Shown piece after piece: positions 36,601 through 44,771 of a stretch of DNA of 64,000 nt; position 1 is the stretch's first letter; each line of letters starts with the position of its first letter. Origin of the DNA: Lysobacterales bacterium (GTDB taxonomy: Bacteria > Pseudomonadota > Gammaproteobacteria > Xanthomonadales > Xanthomonadaceae). Position numbers and translations under genes: made by a program. The notes under the pieces are model-generated. The model was not told where the DNA came from. It saw nothing but the letters and a program-made list of their open reading frames with translations, and did not search any database. The DNA lies in the NCBI GenBank assembly GCA_016718605.1, contig JADKCY010000011.1, positions 1 through 64,000 on the forward strand. The letters run 5' to 3'.

Positions 36601-39494
36601 GCGTAGTTGCCCGCGCCCACACCCGCGCCGGTATCCGGCAGATCGCCAAGGTCGGCGCGTCGGATCACCCCCTGATAGTCCTCGACTTCGCCATCACTGG
36701 CGACACCGACCGGCGAACAGGGTGCTGGGTCGGTGGACAGTCGGAAGCGCAGATAGACGAATCCGCCCGCGGTGATCGGCGGTGTAAAGCTGAGATTGAT
36801 CGCACCATTGGTACCCGTTGGCACGGCGGCAGACACCGATTCACCGGCATCGCTGAAATTGCCGTTGCCATTGGCATCCAGGAATCCGCACAACTGCGCA
36901 TTACTGCCCGTGGTGTTGGTCACTGTTACCGGCACGGTATTGGCGATACCTGCAACCAGATTTCCGATCACGAACATGCTAACGGCTTCTTCGTCATCGG
37001 GCACCACGTCGAGGTCGTCACCGAGCGCAGAGGCCTGCGGTTGACCATCCAGCTCGGCATCGATCACCGCGCCAAGCTGCAACCCACTGACGATCGTGTG
37101 GCGCGGGCCATTGCTGGCAACCAGCGTGCCATACAGATCCGGCAGATCGCCGAAGTCCAGATTGGAGAAGCCGAAATCGATGGTGTGATCGTTCTGGCCT
37201 GGCAGACCCACGGTATACGCCGCCGCGATCACCGTACCGACACTCGGCACCGCCTGACTCACGCCATCCGAATCACGCCCATCGCCACCCGCACTGGCGT
37301 CCGCGTTGGCCGTCACTGCGCGATAGCCCACCAAGGCACCCGGCCCCGCGAAATTACCCGCATCCACTGCCACGAACACATTCTGCGCAAACGGATCGGG
37401 CGCGATGACGTTGGCATCGGCTGACGACGGATCACTCGCACCTCGACTGAAGTTGACGATCCAGTTGCCAAAGGCATCTGTTGTGGTCTGGCCCAACGCC
37501 ACGCCGCTGGCGCTGTAGACCGTCAGTGTGACTCCGGCGACGGCCGTATCGCCGCTGTCCTGAATGCTGTTGCCATTGCGATCAATAAACACCCGATTGC
37601 CGATCTGCAGCGGCGCCGGGTCGCAGATCACTTCGACGTCGCCGACGCTGGATGCCTTACCGAAGGTACCCACCTCGTTGACACCGAAGGTCATGAAATG
37701 GCGCACGCGGCTGCCATCAGCACCGGACATCCATACCAAGCCACCGGACAACCAGGACTCGGTGTAATGCGTGACGGTTCCGGTCGGGTTGCGAACCACA
37801 CCGAATGCCGGCGCGGGGTCCATCACATTGAAGAGGAATTCGTTGGTGCCCGGGATATGCGCGACGTGGCCCAGCGTGATTTCGCTGTGCAGTGGCTGGC
37901 CCGGAAAGTTGGGCGCCAGCGGGTAGGAGTCTGCACTGAAAAATTCGTCACCGGTGGCGCCGGGAGTGAAGGTCCAGGCATTGGCGCCCGATGCGGCCAA
38001 CATCAGCGCATCGCCGGCCGCCACGCCTTCGAAGTTGCCCCAGGTCGACGCCCCCTGATCGTTACCGAACTGGTCACCACCGCGATCACTGATGCCGATG
38101 ACCATACGGCCATCCTCGGCGATTTCCATGTCGCTCAGCCAAGGCTGCGGGTAGTAGGCTTGATCGTAGACGACCGGTTCACCGGGCGGATGAGGCGGAT
38201 CACCCGCGGGCTGCACGGGCGTCCACGGCAGCCATTCGGCTGGCGTTTCAACACCAACCACCGCGCCGTCATAACCACGCGTGGTCCACTGACGGGGATA
38301 GTCGAGCGGAATGCTGGCGACCGGCACATAGCCTGCACCGAGATCGGCGAACACGAAACCTTCCAGATCGGTGGTCAACTGCGAGCTTTCGGCGGTGCAT
38401 GTCACGCCAACATACAGCTCGCCATCGTGCTCCTTGGCGAAGCCCACCACGTAGTCGTTGTCGTCGCCGTTGGGATCGCCTGCGCCATCGTCGCTCAAAC
38501 CACAGGCCGCCCGCGCCTGGGTGCCGATGTCGATGGTGGTGTGCGCGCCAGCGCTGATGCTGCTGCCGGCCACGTTGATATCCACCACATAGATCAGGCG
38601 GTCAAACAGGTTGGCGGCATAGAGCTTGGTCTGGTCTTCGGAAAGCTCCAGATTGCCCCAGCCCGACTTGCCGACGTAGTCCCAGAAGCCAATGTCATTG
38701 AGCAGGGCGGTGTAGTCGTGTCCGTCGCTGCCCGCGTCTGCGCTGAAGAACAGGCTCGGCGCAGCGGCGCCTTCCAGCGGCACCAGCCAGATGCCGTCCG
38801 GGCCCGAGTCATCGGGCGTACCCGGTCCGCCGAGACGGTAGCCCGAATGGCGTCGTGCGTAGTTGCCAGCCAACACTGCATTGGTGCGCCGATGATGCGC
38901 ATAGCCACGGGTCGGGCCGGTTTCATCGAACGTTGCGTTGTGGATGACCGCGTAGTCCTGGTAGGACACGCCGTCATTGGTGGTCAGGTCGGTACTGCCC
39001 ACGTTGTAATCGAATGTGCGGATCGTCGGTAACGGATTGCCTGAGGGCTGACCGCCAATGAACACGCTGGTCACGACCTCCGGTGCGGGGCCGCAGTACT
39101 GATTGGGATTGTTCAGCGCGAGATTGGCGAGATCGCCCGCGTTGACGAACGCGACGGCAGTGCCCGCCGCAGAAGTGCCTGCGCGTGGACCAGGTTCAAG
39201 TGCCGAGGGAATGCTGCTGAACTCCAGACGCCAGTCGCTTCCCGCACAACTCGCCGTGTTCACTGAGTAGGCGCCCGACGCGTTGGTGATGGCGACGACC
39301 GAACAGGCACCGCTGGCGTCGAACAACTGCGCGCCAACACCGGCAACACCGGTCTCGGTCGGGTCCTGCACACCGTCCGCGTCGAAATCGCGAAATACGG
39401 TGCCAGTGACGTTGGGACCTCCTTTGGGTGCCGCCCAAGCCAACGCAGAGACACAGGCGAGTGCCAACGCAGTCCAACGCAAATTCAGTCTCAT
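33615..39494 (-). CDS. Giant secreted surface protein with SdrD-B, GEVED and DUF11 modules and IPTL-CTERM-like tail
   Basis: About 1959 residues. After a signal peptide (residues 1-22, LALACVSALAWAA) there is an SdrD B-like domain (GTVFRDFDADGVQDPTETG), then a 500-residue region of unknown fold with a six-bladed-like loop content, then a second SdrD B (FIDRNGNSIQDSGD). Five GEVED repeats of about 150-165 residues follow, each with acidic DxNxDGDFxDAGE calcium-type loops and ending GEVEDY. Next come a third SdrD B (WEDRNNNGAADSGE) and a DUF11 domain (DLALRKQLASG, VNFTITVFNQG). The end is a run of eight prolines, IPSSSLW, one membrane span and RQRD, which fits an IPTL-CTERM-type sorting tail. 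The ATG at 39494 has GGGGAAA-like site before it. Ends at a strong terminator. Probably surface adhesion or coat; substrate unknown. Confidence 0.88.
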   Translation of the reverse strand: MRLNLRWTALALACVSALAWAAPKGGPNVTGTVFRDFDADGVQDPTETGVAGVGAQLFDASGACSVVAITNASGAYSVNTASCAGSDWRLEFSSIPSALEPGPRAGTSAAGTAVAFVNAGDLANLALNNPNQYCGPAPEVVTSVFIGGQPSGNPLPTIRTFDYNVGSTDLTTNDGVSYQDYAVIHNATFDETGPTRGYAHHRRTNAVLAGNYARRHSGYRLGGPGTPDDSGPDGIWLVPLEGAAAPSLFFSADAGSDGHDYTALLNDIGFWDYVGKSGWGNLELSEDQTKLYAANLFDRLIYVVDINVAGSSISAGAHTTIDIGTQARAACGLSDDGAGDPNGDDNDYVVGFAKEHDGELYVGVTCTAESSQLTTDLEGFVFADLGAGYVPVASIPLDYPRQWTTRGYDGAVVGVETPAEWLPWTPVQPAGDPPHPPGEPVVYDQAYYPQPWLSDMEIAEDGRMVIGISDRGGDQFGNDQGASTWGNFEGVAAGDALMLAASGANAWTFTPGATGDEFFSADSYPLAPNFPGQPLHSEITLGHVAHIPGTNEFLFNVMDPAPAFGVVRNPTGTVTHYTESWLSGGLVWMSGADGSRVRHFMTFGVNEVGTFGKASSVGDVEVICDPAPLQIGNRVFIDRNGNSIQDSGDTAVAGVTLTVYSASGVALGQTTTDAFGNWIVNFSRGASDPSSADANVIAPDPFAQNVFVAVDAGNFAGPGALVGYRAVTANADASAGGDGRDSDGVSQAVPSVGTVIAAAYTVGLPGQNDHTIDFGFSNLDFGDLPDLYGTLVASNGPRHTIVSGLQLGAVIDAELDGQPQASALGDDLDVVPDDEEAVSMFVIGNLVAGIANTVPVTVTNTTGSNAQLCGFLDANGNGNFSDAGESVSAAVPTGTNGAINLSFTPPITAGGFVYLRFRLSTDPAPCSPVGVASDGEVEDYQGVIRRADLGDLPDTGAGVGAGNYATLLADNGAWHEVTNTRTTVFLGASVDVDADAVPSAAANGDDLTGTDDEDGLNPADLNQIAGSNAVLRFQATNLLGSTGNLCGFIDWNGDGDFSDANESATTTVAGGSNNVTATLNFGTTPLTAVGTRYGRFRYTTNACVGGSGFGGNGEVEDYVITVGDRRDFGDAPVSYGTVLVDDGARHIILPSGNPQLGATIDAELDGQPSAGANGDDSNGDDEDGVTFPTLTAGQSAQIAVSTPSGGLLSCWIDFNADGDFGDAGENPISGQLLTAGSANLSISVPVGATSGNTYARCRIATSAVITATGEATDGEVEDYLVSIGAQQFDFGDAPDSYATLLANNGARHVILPSANPQLGAAIDAEADGQPNVAANGDDSNGSPDDEDGVIIPALNPGLSASIAISTGTTGGFVSCWIDYNVDGDFADAGEQAISGLSLGSLATQNVNITVPATAVEGNSYARCRISSSAVASPVGEVTDGEVEDYPVGIRQRRDFGDAPASYGTVIATGNAGHIILASSNPQLGAAIDAEADGQPTAAANGDDLNGSPDDEDGVIFPTLTTNATAQVAISTGATGGSVSCWIDYNIDGDFVDAGEQVINGLAIGANASTNASVPVPATATAGSTYARCRISSNAVPSPVGEIPDGEVEDYLVSIGDPLLSLGNLVWEDRNNNGAADSGEPGITGVTVRLFADSNDDNVPDGASLQTDTTDPSGIYGFVGLAAGTYLVEITAPANFIGSTGSGLPYVATGSTEPAVDPDNNADNDDNGTGISGVIRSRSITLVANDEPVNDGDADANSNLTVDFGLLRNFDLALRKQLASGQGSIVAPGQTVNFTITVFNQGTEAASNIRVHDTLPAGLTLADSAWTSVPTNAAQRVIAGPLAPGASTVITLQATVDNTATGVLRNLAEIALANDSSGLSGNDIDSTPDTDPNNDGAEVDDEIDNGGGDQDDADPASVTVQVAPPPPPPPPVTVRIPSSSLWSLAVLMLLVGWVAWRQRD
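34640..37165 (-). repeat. Five tandem GEVED-coding repeats inside the surface-protein gene
   Basis: Five related units of roughly 450-500 bases encode blocks that start DFGDxPxxYxT and end DGEVEDY. The three C-terminal units (lowest coordinates) are the most alike, sharing NPQLGAxIDAExDGQP and SCWIDxNxDGDF. Recent duplication at that end is likely. Such repeats are prone to assembly collapse and to copy-number change. Confidence 0.8.
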
Positions 39495-39806
39495 AGTGTT
39501 TCCCCGGGGCAATGGTGCGGCGTGACAATGCAGCTGGATCATTGTGCGCTTTGACGCTGTGATCCAGTTCGCAGCATTTTGAAAGACGACTTGCCCAAGG
39601 TGCAAACCTTTGTGTGTGTCATTTCGTGACTGCGCCTGCGGATGGACCGCATTCTGGCGGTCTGTGCTCTTCTATCGTCCAAAAGTGACCAAGCCTGTCA
39701 GGTGACTGACGTGCGCCGCTGTTGCGCTGGCGAACATTCGTGTCGACGACAGCGGCCGCCACCGTGTCCTCGACTACACTCTGCATGCGCAAGGCTGAGG
39801 TCGAAG
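39495..39806. other. Divergent intergenic region, no gene
   Basis: 312 bases between the leftward surface-protein gene and the rightward hypothetical gene. It must hold promoters for both. A GAGGTCGAAG site precedes the hypothetical's ATG. I see no palindrome, tRNA or conserved ORF that I can support. Confidence 0.5.
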
Positions 39807-40409
39807 ATGTCGAAATTCGCATGGATTATTGTGCTGGGGCTCTTGCTGTTGGGATGGCGAAGCTGTCGCTCGGATGAGCCGGCCGGCAACGACGGTGCAT
39901 GGGTGATGGACGCACCGTCGCAATCCCCTCCGCGCAGCGAGCAGTCATGGCAGGAAGGCGACTTCGTACTGCGTCCGCTCGCCGATTTCAGTTTGCAGGC
40001 ACGCGTGCTGTCGCGTGAGGACTATCGCGTTGACACCGAGTCGGAACTCGCGCCGACGGATTTGGCGCTGGGTTGGCAAGCCATGTCCGATAGTGCCGTG
40101 TTGGACAAACTGAAAATCAGCCAGTCAGGCCGCTGGTATCACTATCGCTGGGGCCGCGAAGGGCCACCCATTCCAGCAAAGCAAATCGTGCGTTCGAGTG
40201 CCAACATGCACCTCATCCCGGCCAACGACGCGGTGGCAGAAGCGCTGGCGGTCGTTGGCGAGGACCAACTGATCGCGCTGCGTGGTCAATTGGTGGAAGT
40301 AGAGCGCCCACGCGATGGCTGGCGCTGGCGCAGTTCCACGTCGCGAGAAGACTCCGGCGCCGGTTCCTGCGAGGTGATCTGGGTGGAGTCGTTGTCGATC
40401 CTGCGTTGA
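39807..40409 (+). CDS. Conserved hypothetical membrane-anchored protein (SANMHLIPA motif)
   Basis: A 200-residue protein with one N-terminal hydrophobic segment (FAWIIVLGLLLLGW) and a soluble domain that should face the periplasm. Conserved-looking stretches are ARVLSREDYR, PTDLALGWQAMSD, ISQSGRWYHYRWG, RSSANMHLIPAN and SREDSGAGSCEV. I recall this pattern from uncharacterised proteobacterial proteins, but know no function. The ATG at 39807 is preferred over 39642 because it begins at the membrane segment and has a GAGG site. Two Cys (one just after the span, one near the C-terminus) are present, but there is no lipobox. Confidence 0.75.
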   Translation: MSKFAWIIVLGLLLLGWRSCRSDEPAGNDGAWVMDAPSQSPPRSEQSWQEGDFVLRPLADFSLQARVLSREDYRVDTESELAPTDLALGWQAMSDSAVLDKLKISQSGRWYHYRWGREGPPIPAKQIVRSSANMHLIPANDAVAEALAVVGEDQLIALRGQLVEVERPRDGWRWRSSTSREDSGAGSCEVIWVESLSILR

Positions 40410-40416
40410 CGTGGTG

Positions 40417-40447
40417 TGACACCGCCCGCACTGCGCGAGCGGTGTCA
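40417..40447. terminator. Hairpin between converging genes, probable terminator
   Basis: A 9-bp perfect stem (TGACACCGC, 40417-40425, with GCGGTGTCA, 40439-40447) and a 13-base loop. It lies just after the hypothetical gene's stop and before the end of the acyl-CoA dehydrogenase gene on the other strand. There is no long T-run. Confidence 0.5.
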
Positions 40448-40458
40448 ACGCGCCGGGT

Positions 40459-42246
40459 TCAGAATGCCGCTTCGTCCATCGCCATCAACACGTCGGCGCC
40501 AGACCGCGCCGCGCGAATCTGCCAGGCGGTTTCCGGCAGCAAACGGGCGAAGTAGAAACGTGCCGTTTGCAGTTTGGTGGAGTAGAAGGTGTCGCCACTG
40601 CCTTGCTTGTCGAGCGCCACGCGCGCCATGCGGGCCCAGAAGTATCCGTAGACCAGATGTCCGACCACGCGCAGATAGGGCACGGCAGCGGCGCCGACTT
40701 CGTCCGGGTTCTGCATGGCCTTGCCGGCCAGTTCCATGGTCAGCTTGCCGAGCTTTTCACCCAGATCCGCCAAGGGCGCAATGAACTCCTGCATGGCCGG
40801 ATCGCTGCCATTGGCCATGGCGAAATCACGGACGATCGCACCGAACTTCTGCAGCTTGGCACCATTGTCGGCGAGCACCTTGCGCGCCAGCAGATCCAGT
40901 GCCTGAATGCCGTTGGTGCCTTCGTAGATCATGTTGATGCGGGCATCACGGACATACTGGCTCATGCCCCATTCTTCGATGAAGCCGTGACCACCGAAAA
41001 CTTGCTGCATCATCACGTTGGCGTCAAACGCGTTGTCGGTGATAAAGGCTTTGACCACTGGGGTCAGCAGCGCGACCAATTCCGCCGATTCTGCACGCAC
41101 GGTGGCATCGGGATGATTGAGTTCGCGATCAATCTGCTGCGCCACCCAACTGGTCAGCGCGCGACCGCCTTCAACATAGGCTTTGGCGGTCAGCAGCATG
41201 CGGCGCACATCGGGATGCACGATGATCGGATCGGCCACTTTGTCTGGGCGCTTGGCGCCCGTGGCGGAGCGGCTCTGTAGACGGTCACGTGCGTAGGCCA
41301 CCGCGTTCTGGTAGGCGGCTTCGGCCAGTCCGAGCGACTGCATGCCGACGCCCAAACGGGCCTCGTTCATCATCACGAACATCGCGTTCAAGCCGCGATT
41401 GGGTTCGCCAATCAGCCAGCCCTTGGCATTGTCGAGATTCATCACGCAGGTGCTGTTGCCGTGGATGCCCATCTTGTGTTCGATCGAGCCGGCTTTGATG
41501 CCATTGCGTGGGCCGACACTGCCATCGGCATTCGGGACAAACTTCGGCACGATGAACAACGAGATGCCCTTGGTGCCGGCGGGTGCGTCGGGAAGGCGCG
41601 CCAGCACCAGATGGATGATGTTCTCCGCCATGTCGTGCTCGCCAGCGGAGATGAAGATCTTGGTGCCGGTCACATCGTAGCTGCCATCGGCGTTCGGTTC
41701 GGCCTTGCTGCGTAGGATGCCGAGGTCGGTGCCGCAATGCGGCTCGGTCAGGCACATCGTGCCCGTCCACTCGCCACTGACGATCTTGGGCAGGTACAAG
41801 GCCTTCTGCGCTTCGTTGCCATGTTCGCGGATGCAGGCATACGCGCCGTGCGAAAGCCCCGCATACATCAGCCAGGATTGCCCAGCCGAATTGAGCATTT
41901 CGTAGATCGAATTGTTCAGAATGATTGGCAAGCCTTGGCCGCCGTACGCGGGGTCCGAGGACAGCGACGGCCAACCGCCGTCCACATACTGGCGATACGC
42001 CTCTTTGAAGCCCGTGGGTGTGCTCACCACGCCGTCGCCTTCGTAGCGACACCCTTGCTTGTCACCGACCACGTTCAACGGATGCACGACCTGGCTGGCA
42101 AAGCGTGCACCTTCTTCCAACACGGCGTTGAGGACGTCGGCGTCGACGTCAGCAAATGCAGGCAGGGACTTGAGTTCGCTCGCGGTGTCGAGCAATTCGA
42201 ACAAGACGAAACGCTGGTCGCGCAGGGGGGCGTTGTAGATCGGCAT
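40459..42246 (-). CDS. Acyl-CoA dehydrogenase, long (about 595-residue) form
   Basis: A 595-residue FAD flavoenzyme for the first oxidation step of fatty-acyl or related acyl-CoA breakdown. FAD/substrate motifs are present: MCLTEPHCGTDLG near 165-177, MGIHGNSTCVM, GMQSLGLAEAAYQ, and the region GGHGFIEEWGMSQYVRDARINMIYEGTN, which holds the expected catalytic Glu in YEGTNG. The extra C-terminal domain makes it longer than standard 380-residue enzymes and like the DmdC/FadE-like class. A perfect palindrome (42269-42286) sits 23 bases before the start, suggesting a TetR-family operator. Fatty-acid or methylmercaptopropionyl-CoA use cannot be decided. Confidence 0.92.
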   Translation of the reverse strand: MPIYNAPLRDQRFVLFELLDTASELKSLPAFADVDADVLNAVLEEGARFASQVVHPLNVVGDKQGCRYEGDGVVSTPTGFKEAYRQYVDGGWPSLSSDPAYGGQGLPIILNNSIYEMLNSAGQSWLMYAGLSHGAYACIREHGNEAQKALYLPKIVSGEWTGTMCLTEPHCGTDLGILRSKAEPNADGSYDVTGTKIFISAGEHDMAENIIHLVLARLPDAPAGTKGISLFIVPKFVPNADGSVGPRNGIKAGSIEHKMGIHGNSTCVMNLDNAKGWLIGEPNRGLNAMFVMMNEARLGVGMQSLGLAEAAYQNAVAYARDRLQSRSATGAKRPDKVADPIIVHPDVRRMLLTAKAYVEGGRALTSWVAQQIDRELNHPDATVRAESAELVALLTPVVKAFITDNAFDANVMMQQVFGGHGFIEEWGMSQYVRDARINMIYEGTNGIQALDLLARKVLADNGAKLQKFGAIVRDFAMANGSDPAMQEFIAPLADLGEKLGKLTMELAGKAMQNPDEVGAAAVPYLRVVGHLVYGYFWARMARVALDKQGSGDTFYSTKLQTARFYFARLLPETAWQIRAARSGADVLMAMDEAAF

Positions 42247-42268
42247 GCCATGTCTCCGTGGAGGTCAT

Positions 42269-42286
42269 CCATACCGCTCGGTATGG
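42269..42286. promoter_or_regulatory. Perfect 18-bp palindrome upstream of the acyl-CoA dehydrogenase
   Basis: Arms CCATACCG and CGGTATGG around a 2-base centre. The GGAGA ribosome site and start codon of the dehydrogenase follow on the minus strand within 40 bases. This size and place fit a TetR-family repressor operator, as often used for fatty-acid degradation genes. No regulator gene is adjacent. Confidence 0.6.
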
Positions 42287-42376
42287 TCGGCGCCGAGTAT
42301 GCACAGCAGCGTTGGAGTTGTCCGTCAAATCACTCACAGAGCGAAGCGTGCGTTCGCTCTGCGAAACCGACAGGCA

Positions 42377-43981
42377 TCATGCGGATTGCACGCCGCGAAC
42401 ACCATCTTCGATACGAAAGCGTGCTTGTGTGCTGATTGGCGATTGCACAGTCTTCACGCTTTCCACCACCCGCAGGGCTATCTGTGCTTCTGCGCGGCCA
42501 AGTTCGAACAGCGCATAGCCACGCTGGTCACTGCGAACGTGCTGCAAATGCGGATTGACTGGTCGCAACTCGTCGTAGTGCGCTTGCGGCCAGCCTTGCG
42601 AGGCCATCGAGGTGCCGCACACTTCGGCCGCAACCGCCTTGCTGTCCGCGCGGGTATCGCGTTTCACATCGCAGACCACCGAGGCGTGCACGTCACCGCC
42701 AATCACCAGCGGATTGCGCAATGTGGGCTGTGCCAGTTGCTCGATCAGGCGCAAACGCGCGGCCGGATAACCGTCCCAGCCATCCGTCCACACCTGATTG
42801 CCCGCCGCCGGGTTGTTGTCCATTGGCGACAACAACGTTTGCTGCACGATCACGTTCCACTGCGCGCGACTGGCCTTCAACTGCTGGCCCAGCCAACGTT
42901 CTTGCGCGTCGCCCAGCATGGTCAGCGTCTTGGAATCGAGCGCAGGGCAGTCCGTCGCCGTGAATACCGTCGAGCCGCCACCTTTGGCCTGATCCGGACA
43001 GGGTTGCGGGCTGCGGTACTGGCGATCATCCAGCACAAAGAAATTGGCCAGCCCCCCGAAGGCAGCCAGCGTGTGGAGCTGCAGCGAATCGCCCAGGCTG
43101 CGGCGAATCGACGCAGGTAGGGGCATGTGCTCGACAAAGGCCTGAAACGCCGCCGCGCGTCGCTGCAGGAAGCGTGGGTCAAGACGTTCCGACTGGCTGC
43201 CCGCCCAATCGTTGTCGACCTCGTGATCGTCCCAGGTCACGATCCACGGCATGGCCGCATGCGCTGCCTGCAGACCTGGATCGGTCTTGTACTGCGCATA
43301 GCGCGCGCGGTAATCGATCAGCGAATAGGGTTCGGCGCGCGCGTGGCGACGCACCAGATCGTCGCCCCAGGAGCTTTCGTAAATGTAGTCGCCAACAAAG
43401 CACATCAGATCGGGCGCATCGGCAATCAGATGCGGATAGGCATTGAACCAGCCTTGCTCGAAATGCTGACACGAGCCCAGGGCGAACTTCATACCCGTCA
43501 CCGCCGCGCCCGTGGCGGGCGCGGTGCGCGTGCGACCCACCACACTGACTTCGCCACCCGCAATGAATCGGAAGTAGTACCAGCGATCCGCCGCCAAACC
43601 ATCGACATCGGCATGCACGCTGTGCGCATGCTCGCCCACCGCGATCACTTTGCCGGAACGCAGCACGGTGCCGAAATGCACATCCTCGGCCACCTCCCAG
43701 TGCACCTCGATCTGCTCGTCCGCACCCATGCCGCCGTCATCCGCCAACGGCGAAGGCGCAAGACGCGTCCACAGCGTGAATCCATCGGGCGTCGGATAAC
43801 CCGAAGCCACGCCAAGCTGAAACGGGTAGTCCACAAACCGACTGCGCGACTGCGCCCTGATCGCCCCCGGCAACAACGCAAACGCCCCCGCACCCAAGGC
43901 CAAACGCAACACCTCACGACGACTCAAGGCGCCGCGCTGCAACGCCTGACTCAAACGCTCGAACACCTGCTGCTGCGACAT
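42377..43981 (-). CDS. PhoD-like alkaline phosphatase/phosphodiesterase, Tat-exported
   Basis: About 534 residues. A twin-arginine signal (SRREVLRLAL, then a hydrophobic GAGAFALLPGAIRAQ) shows export folded. The PhoD N-terminal domain follows (FQLGVASGYPTPDGFTLWTRL), then the metallophosphatase core with metal-site motifs FVGDYIYES, VTWDDHEVDNDWAG and VIGGDVHAS. I chose ATG 43981, which has AAGGG before it; ATG 43996 is five codons up. It should release phosphate from esters outside the cytoplasm. No clear Pho box was found upstream. The acyl-CoA dehydrogenase is downstream but has its own palindrome, so it may be separately controlled. Confidence 0.9.
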   Translation of the reverse strand: MSQQQVFERLSQALQRGALSRREVLRLALGAGAFALLPGAIRAQSRSRFVDYPFQLGVASGYPTPDGFTLWTRLAPSPLADDGGMGADEQIEVHWEVAEDVHFGTVLRSGKVIAVGEHAHSVHADVDGLAADRWYYFRFIAGGEVSVVGRTRTAPATGAAVTGMKFALGSCQHFEQGWFNAYPHLIADAPDLMCFVGDYIYESSWGDDLVRRHARAEPYSLIDYRARYAQYKTDPGLQAAHAAMPWIVTWDDHEVDNDWAGSQSERLDPRFLQRRAAAFQAFVEHMPLPASIRRSLGDSLQLHTLAAFGGLANFFVLDDRQYRSPQPCPDQAKGGGSTVFTATDCPALDSKTLTMLGDAQERWLGQQLKASRAQWNVIVQQTLLSPMDNNPAAGNQVWTDGWDGYPAARLRLIEQLAQPTLRNPLVIGGDVHASVVCDVKRDTRADSKAVAAEVCGTSMASQGWPQAHYDELRPVNPHLQHVRSDQRGYALFELGRAEAQIALRVVESVKTVQSPISTQARFRIEDGVRGVQSA

Positions 43982-44143
43982 CGGGACGCCCTTCATTTGG
44001 AATGCCAGACCGCCATCCTGCCGAAGCGGGGTGACGAAGTCATGTCGTGCAGCTATTCCGTGTAGGTATTCGTCCGCAGGCGCCGCGCCTCACCGGTGTT
44101 GGCGGCGTGGTTCCCTGGCGTGCATCACTTCGGATGGCCGGAG

Positions 44144-44461
44144 TCAGGGTTTCGAGGAGCGCGCTCGCGACAGGCGCGTCTTGCGCAGCAGTCGCTCGGT
44201 ACGCATGACATGCACGATGAACACGCGCTGCCCTTCGTGACGGTAGAAGATGCGGCAAGGCGGTTCGACACGTTGGCGATAGCGCGAGCGGCCAAGTTCA
44301 GGGACGCGGACGCCGCTCTCTGGATGCTCGGCCAGTTGCTCCACATGCGCGAGGACGCGCTGCACGAGTTCCGCTGCAGCCACTGGGTTCTCCAGTGCGA
44401 TGTAGTCGGCGATGGCTTCGAGGTCGGCCAGCGCCGGCTCAGACCAGACTACTTCAGCCAT
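44144..44461 (-). CDS. ParE/RelE-family toxin
   Basis: A 105-residue toxin of the RelE/ParE superfamily. The typical start VVWSEPALADLEAIADYIA and the central RVPELGRSRYRQRVEPPCRIFYRHEGQRVFIVHVMR block are visible. Family members either block gyrase (ParE) or cut ribosome-bound mRNA (RelE); the two cannot be told apart here with certainty, but ParE is more likely because of the IADYIALENP helix. It overlaps the upstream antitoxin by 13 bases, so the pair is one operon. Confidence 0.88.
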   Translation of the reverse strand: MAEVVWSEPALADLEAIADYIALENPVAAAELVQRVLAHVEQLAEHPESGVRVPELGRSRYRQRVEPPCRIFYRHEGQRVFIVHVMRTERLLRKTRLSRARSSKP

Positions 44462-44706
44462 CGGGCCAGTCGGACCTTGGCCTGATCGTGGGTGACCACA
44501 CGACCTTCCGCTACGGCTTGTTCGCCGCGGGCGATGCCTTCGAGCACGTTCATGCGCTGCTGCATGAGCTCGTAGGTCTCCACGTCCACCAGATAGGCGC
44601 TGGGCAGGCCGTGCTGGGTGATCAGGATCGGCTGCTTGCTCCGCTCAAGGTCGGAAAGGAGTTCCGTGGCCTGGCGCTTGAGGGTCGTGACGAGTTCGGT
44701 TCGCAT
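44449..44706 (-). CDS. Phd/YefM-family antitoxin
   Basis: An 85-residue antitoxin. The Phd/YefM N-terminal DNA-binding fold shows KRQATELLSDLERSKQPILITQHGLPSAYLVDVE, read in pieces around residues 10-43. The C-terminal tail (about 55-85) should bind and block the ParE toxin. It is first in the operon and overlaps the toxin gene. Pairing a Phd-type antitoxin with a ParE toxin is a common combination. Autoregulation of the operon is expected from the family. Confidence 0.87.
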   Translation of the reverse strand: MRTELVTTLKRQATELLSDLERSKQPILITQHGLPSAYLVDVETYELMQQRMNVLEGIARGEQAVAEGRVVTHDQAKVRLARWLK

Positions 44707-44771
44707 GGAGTGATACTAGAGTGGCACTTGTGCTGCCGCAAGCCGCAAGCCGAGCGGCAAGAGCCGAAGCA

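Noticed and set aside
33588..37424. Very long plus-strand open frames opposite the GEVED surface-protein gene
   Set aside because: Antisense to a gene with clear domains and signal peptide; the translated sequence is a V/A/G/D-rich repeat shadow.
43982..44080. Pho box upstream of the PhoD-like gene
   Set aside because: Some CTG and TGAC fragments occur but no two half-sites are in 11-base phase.
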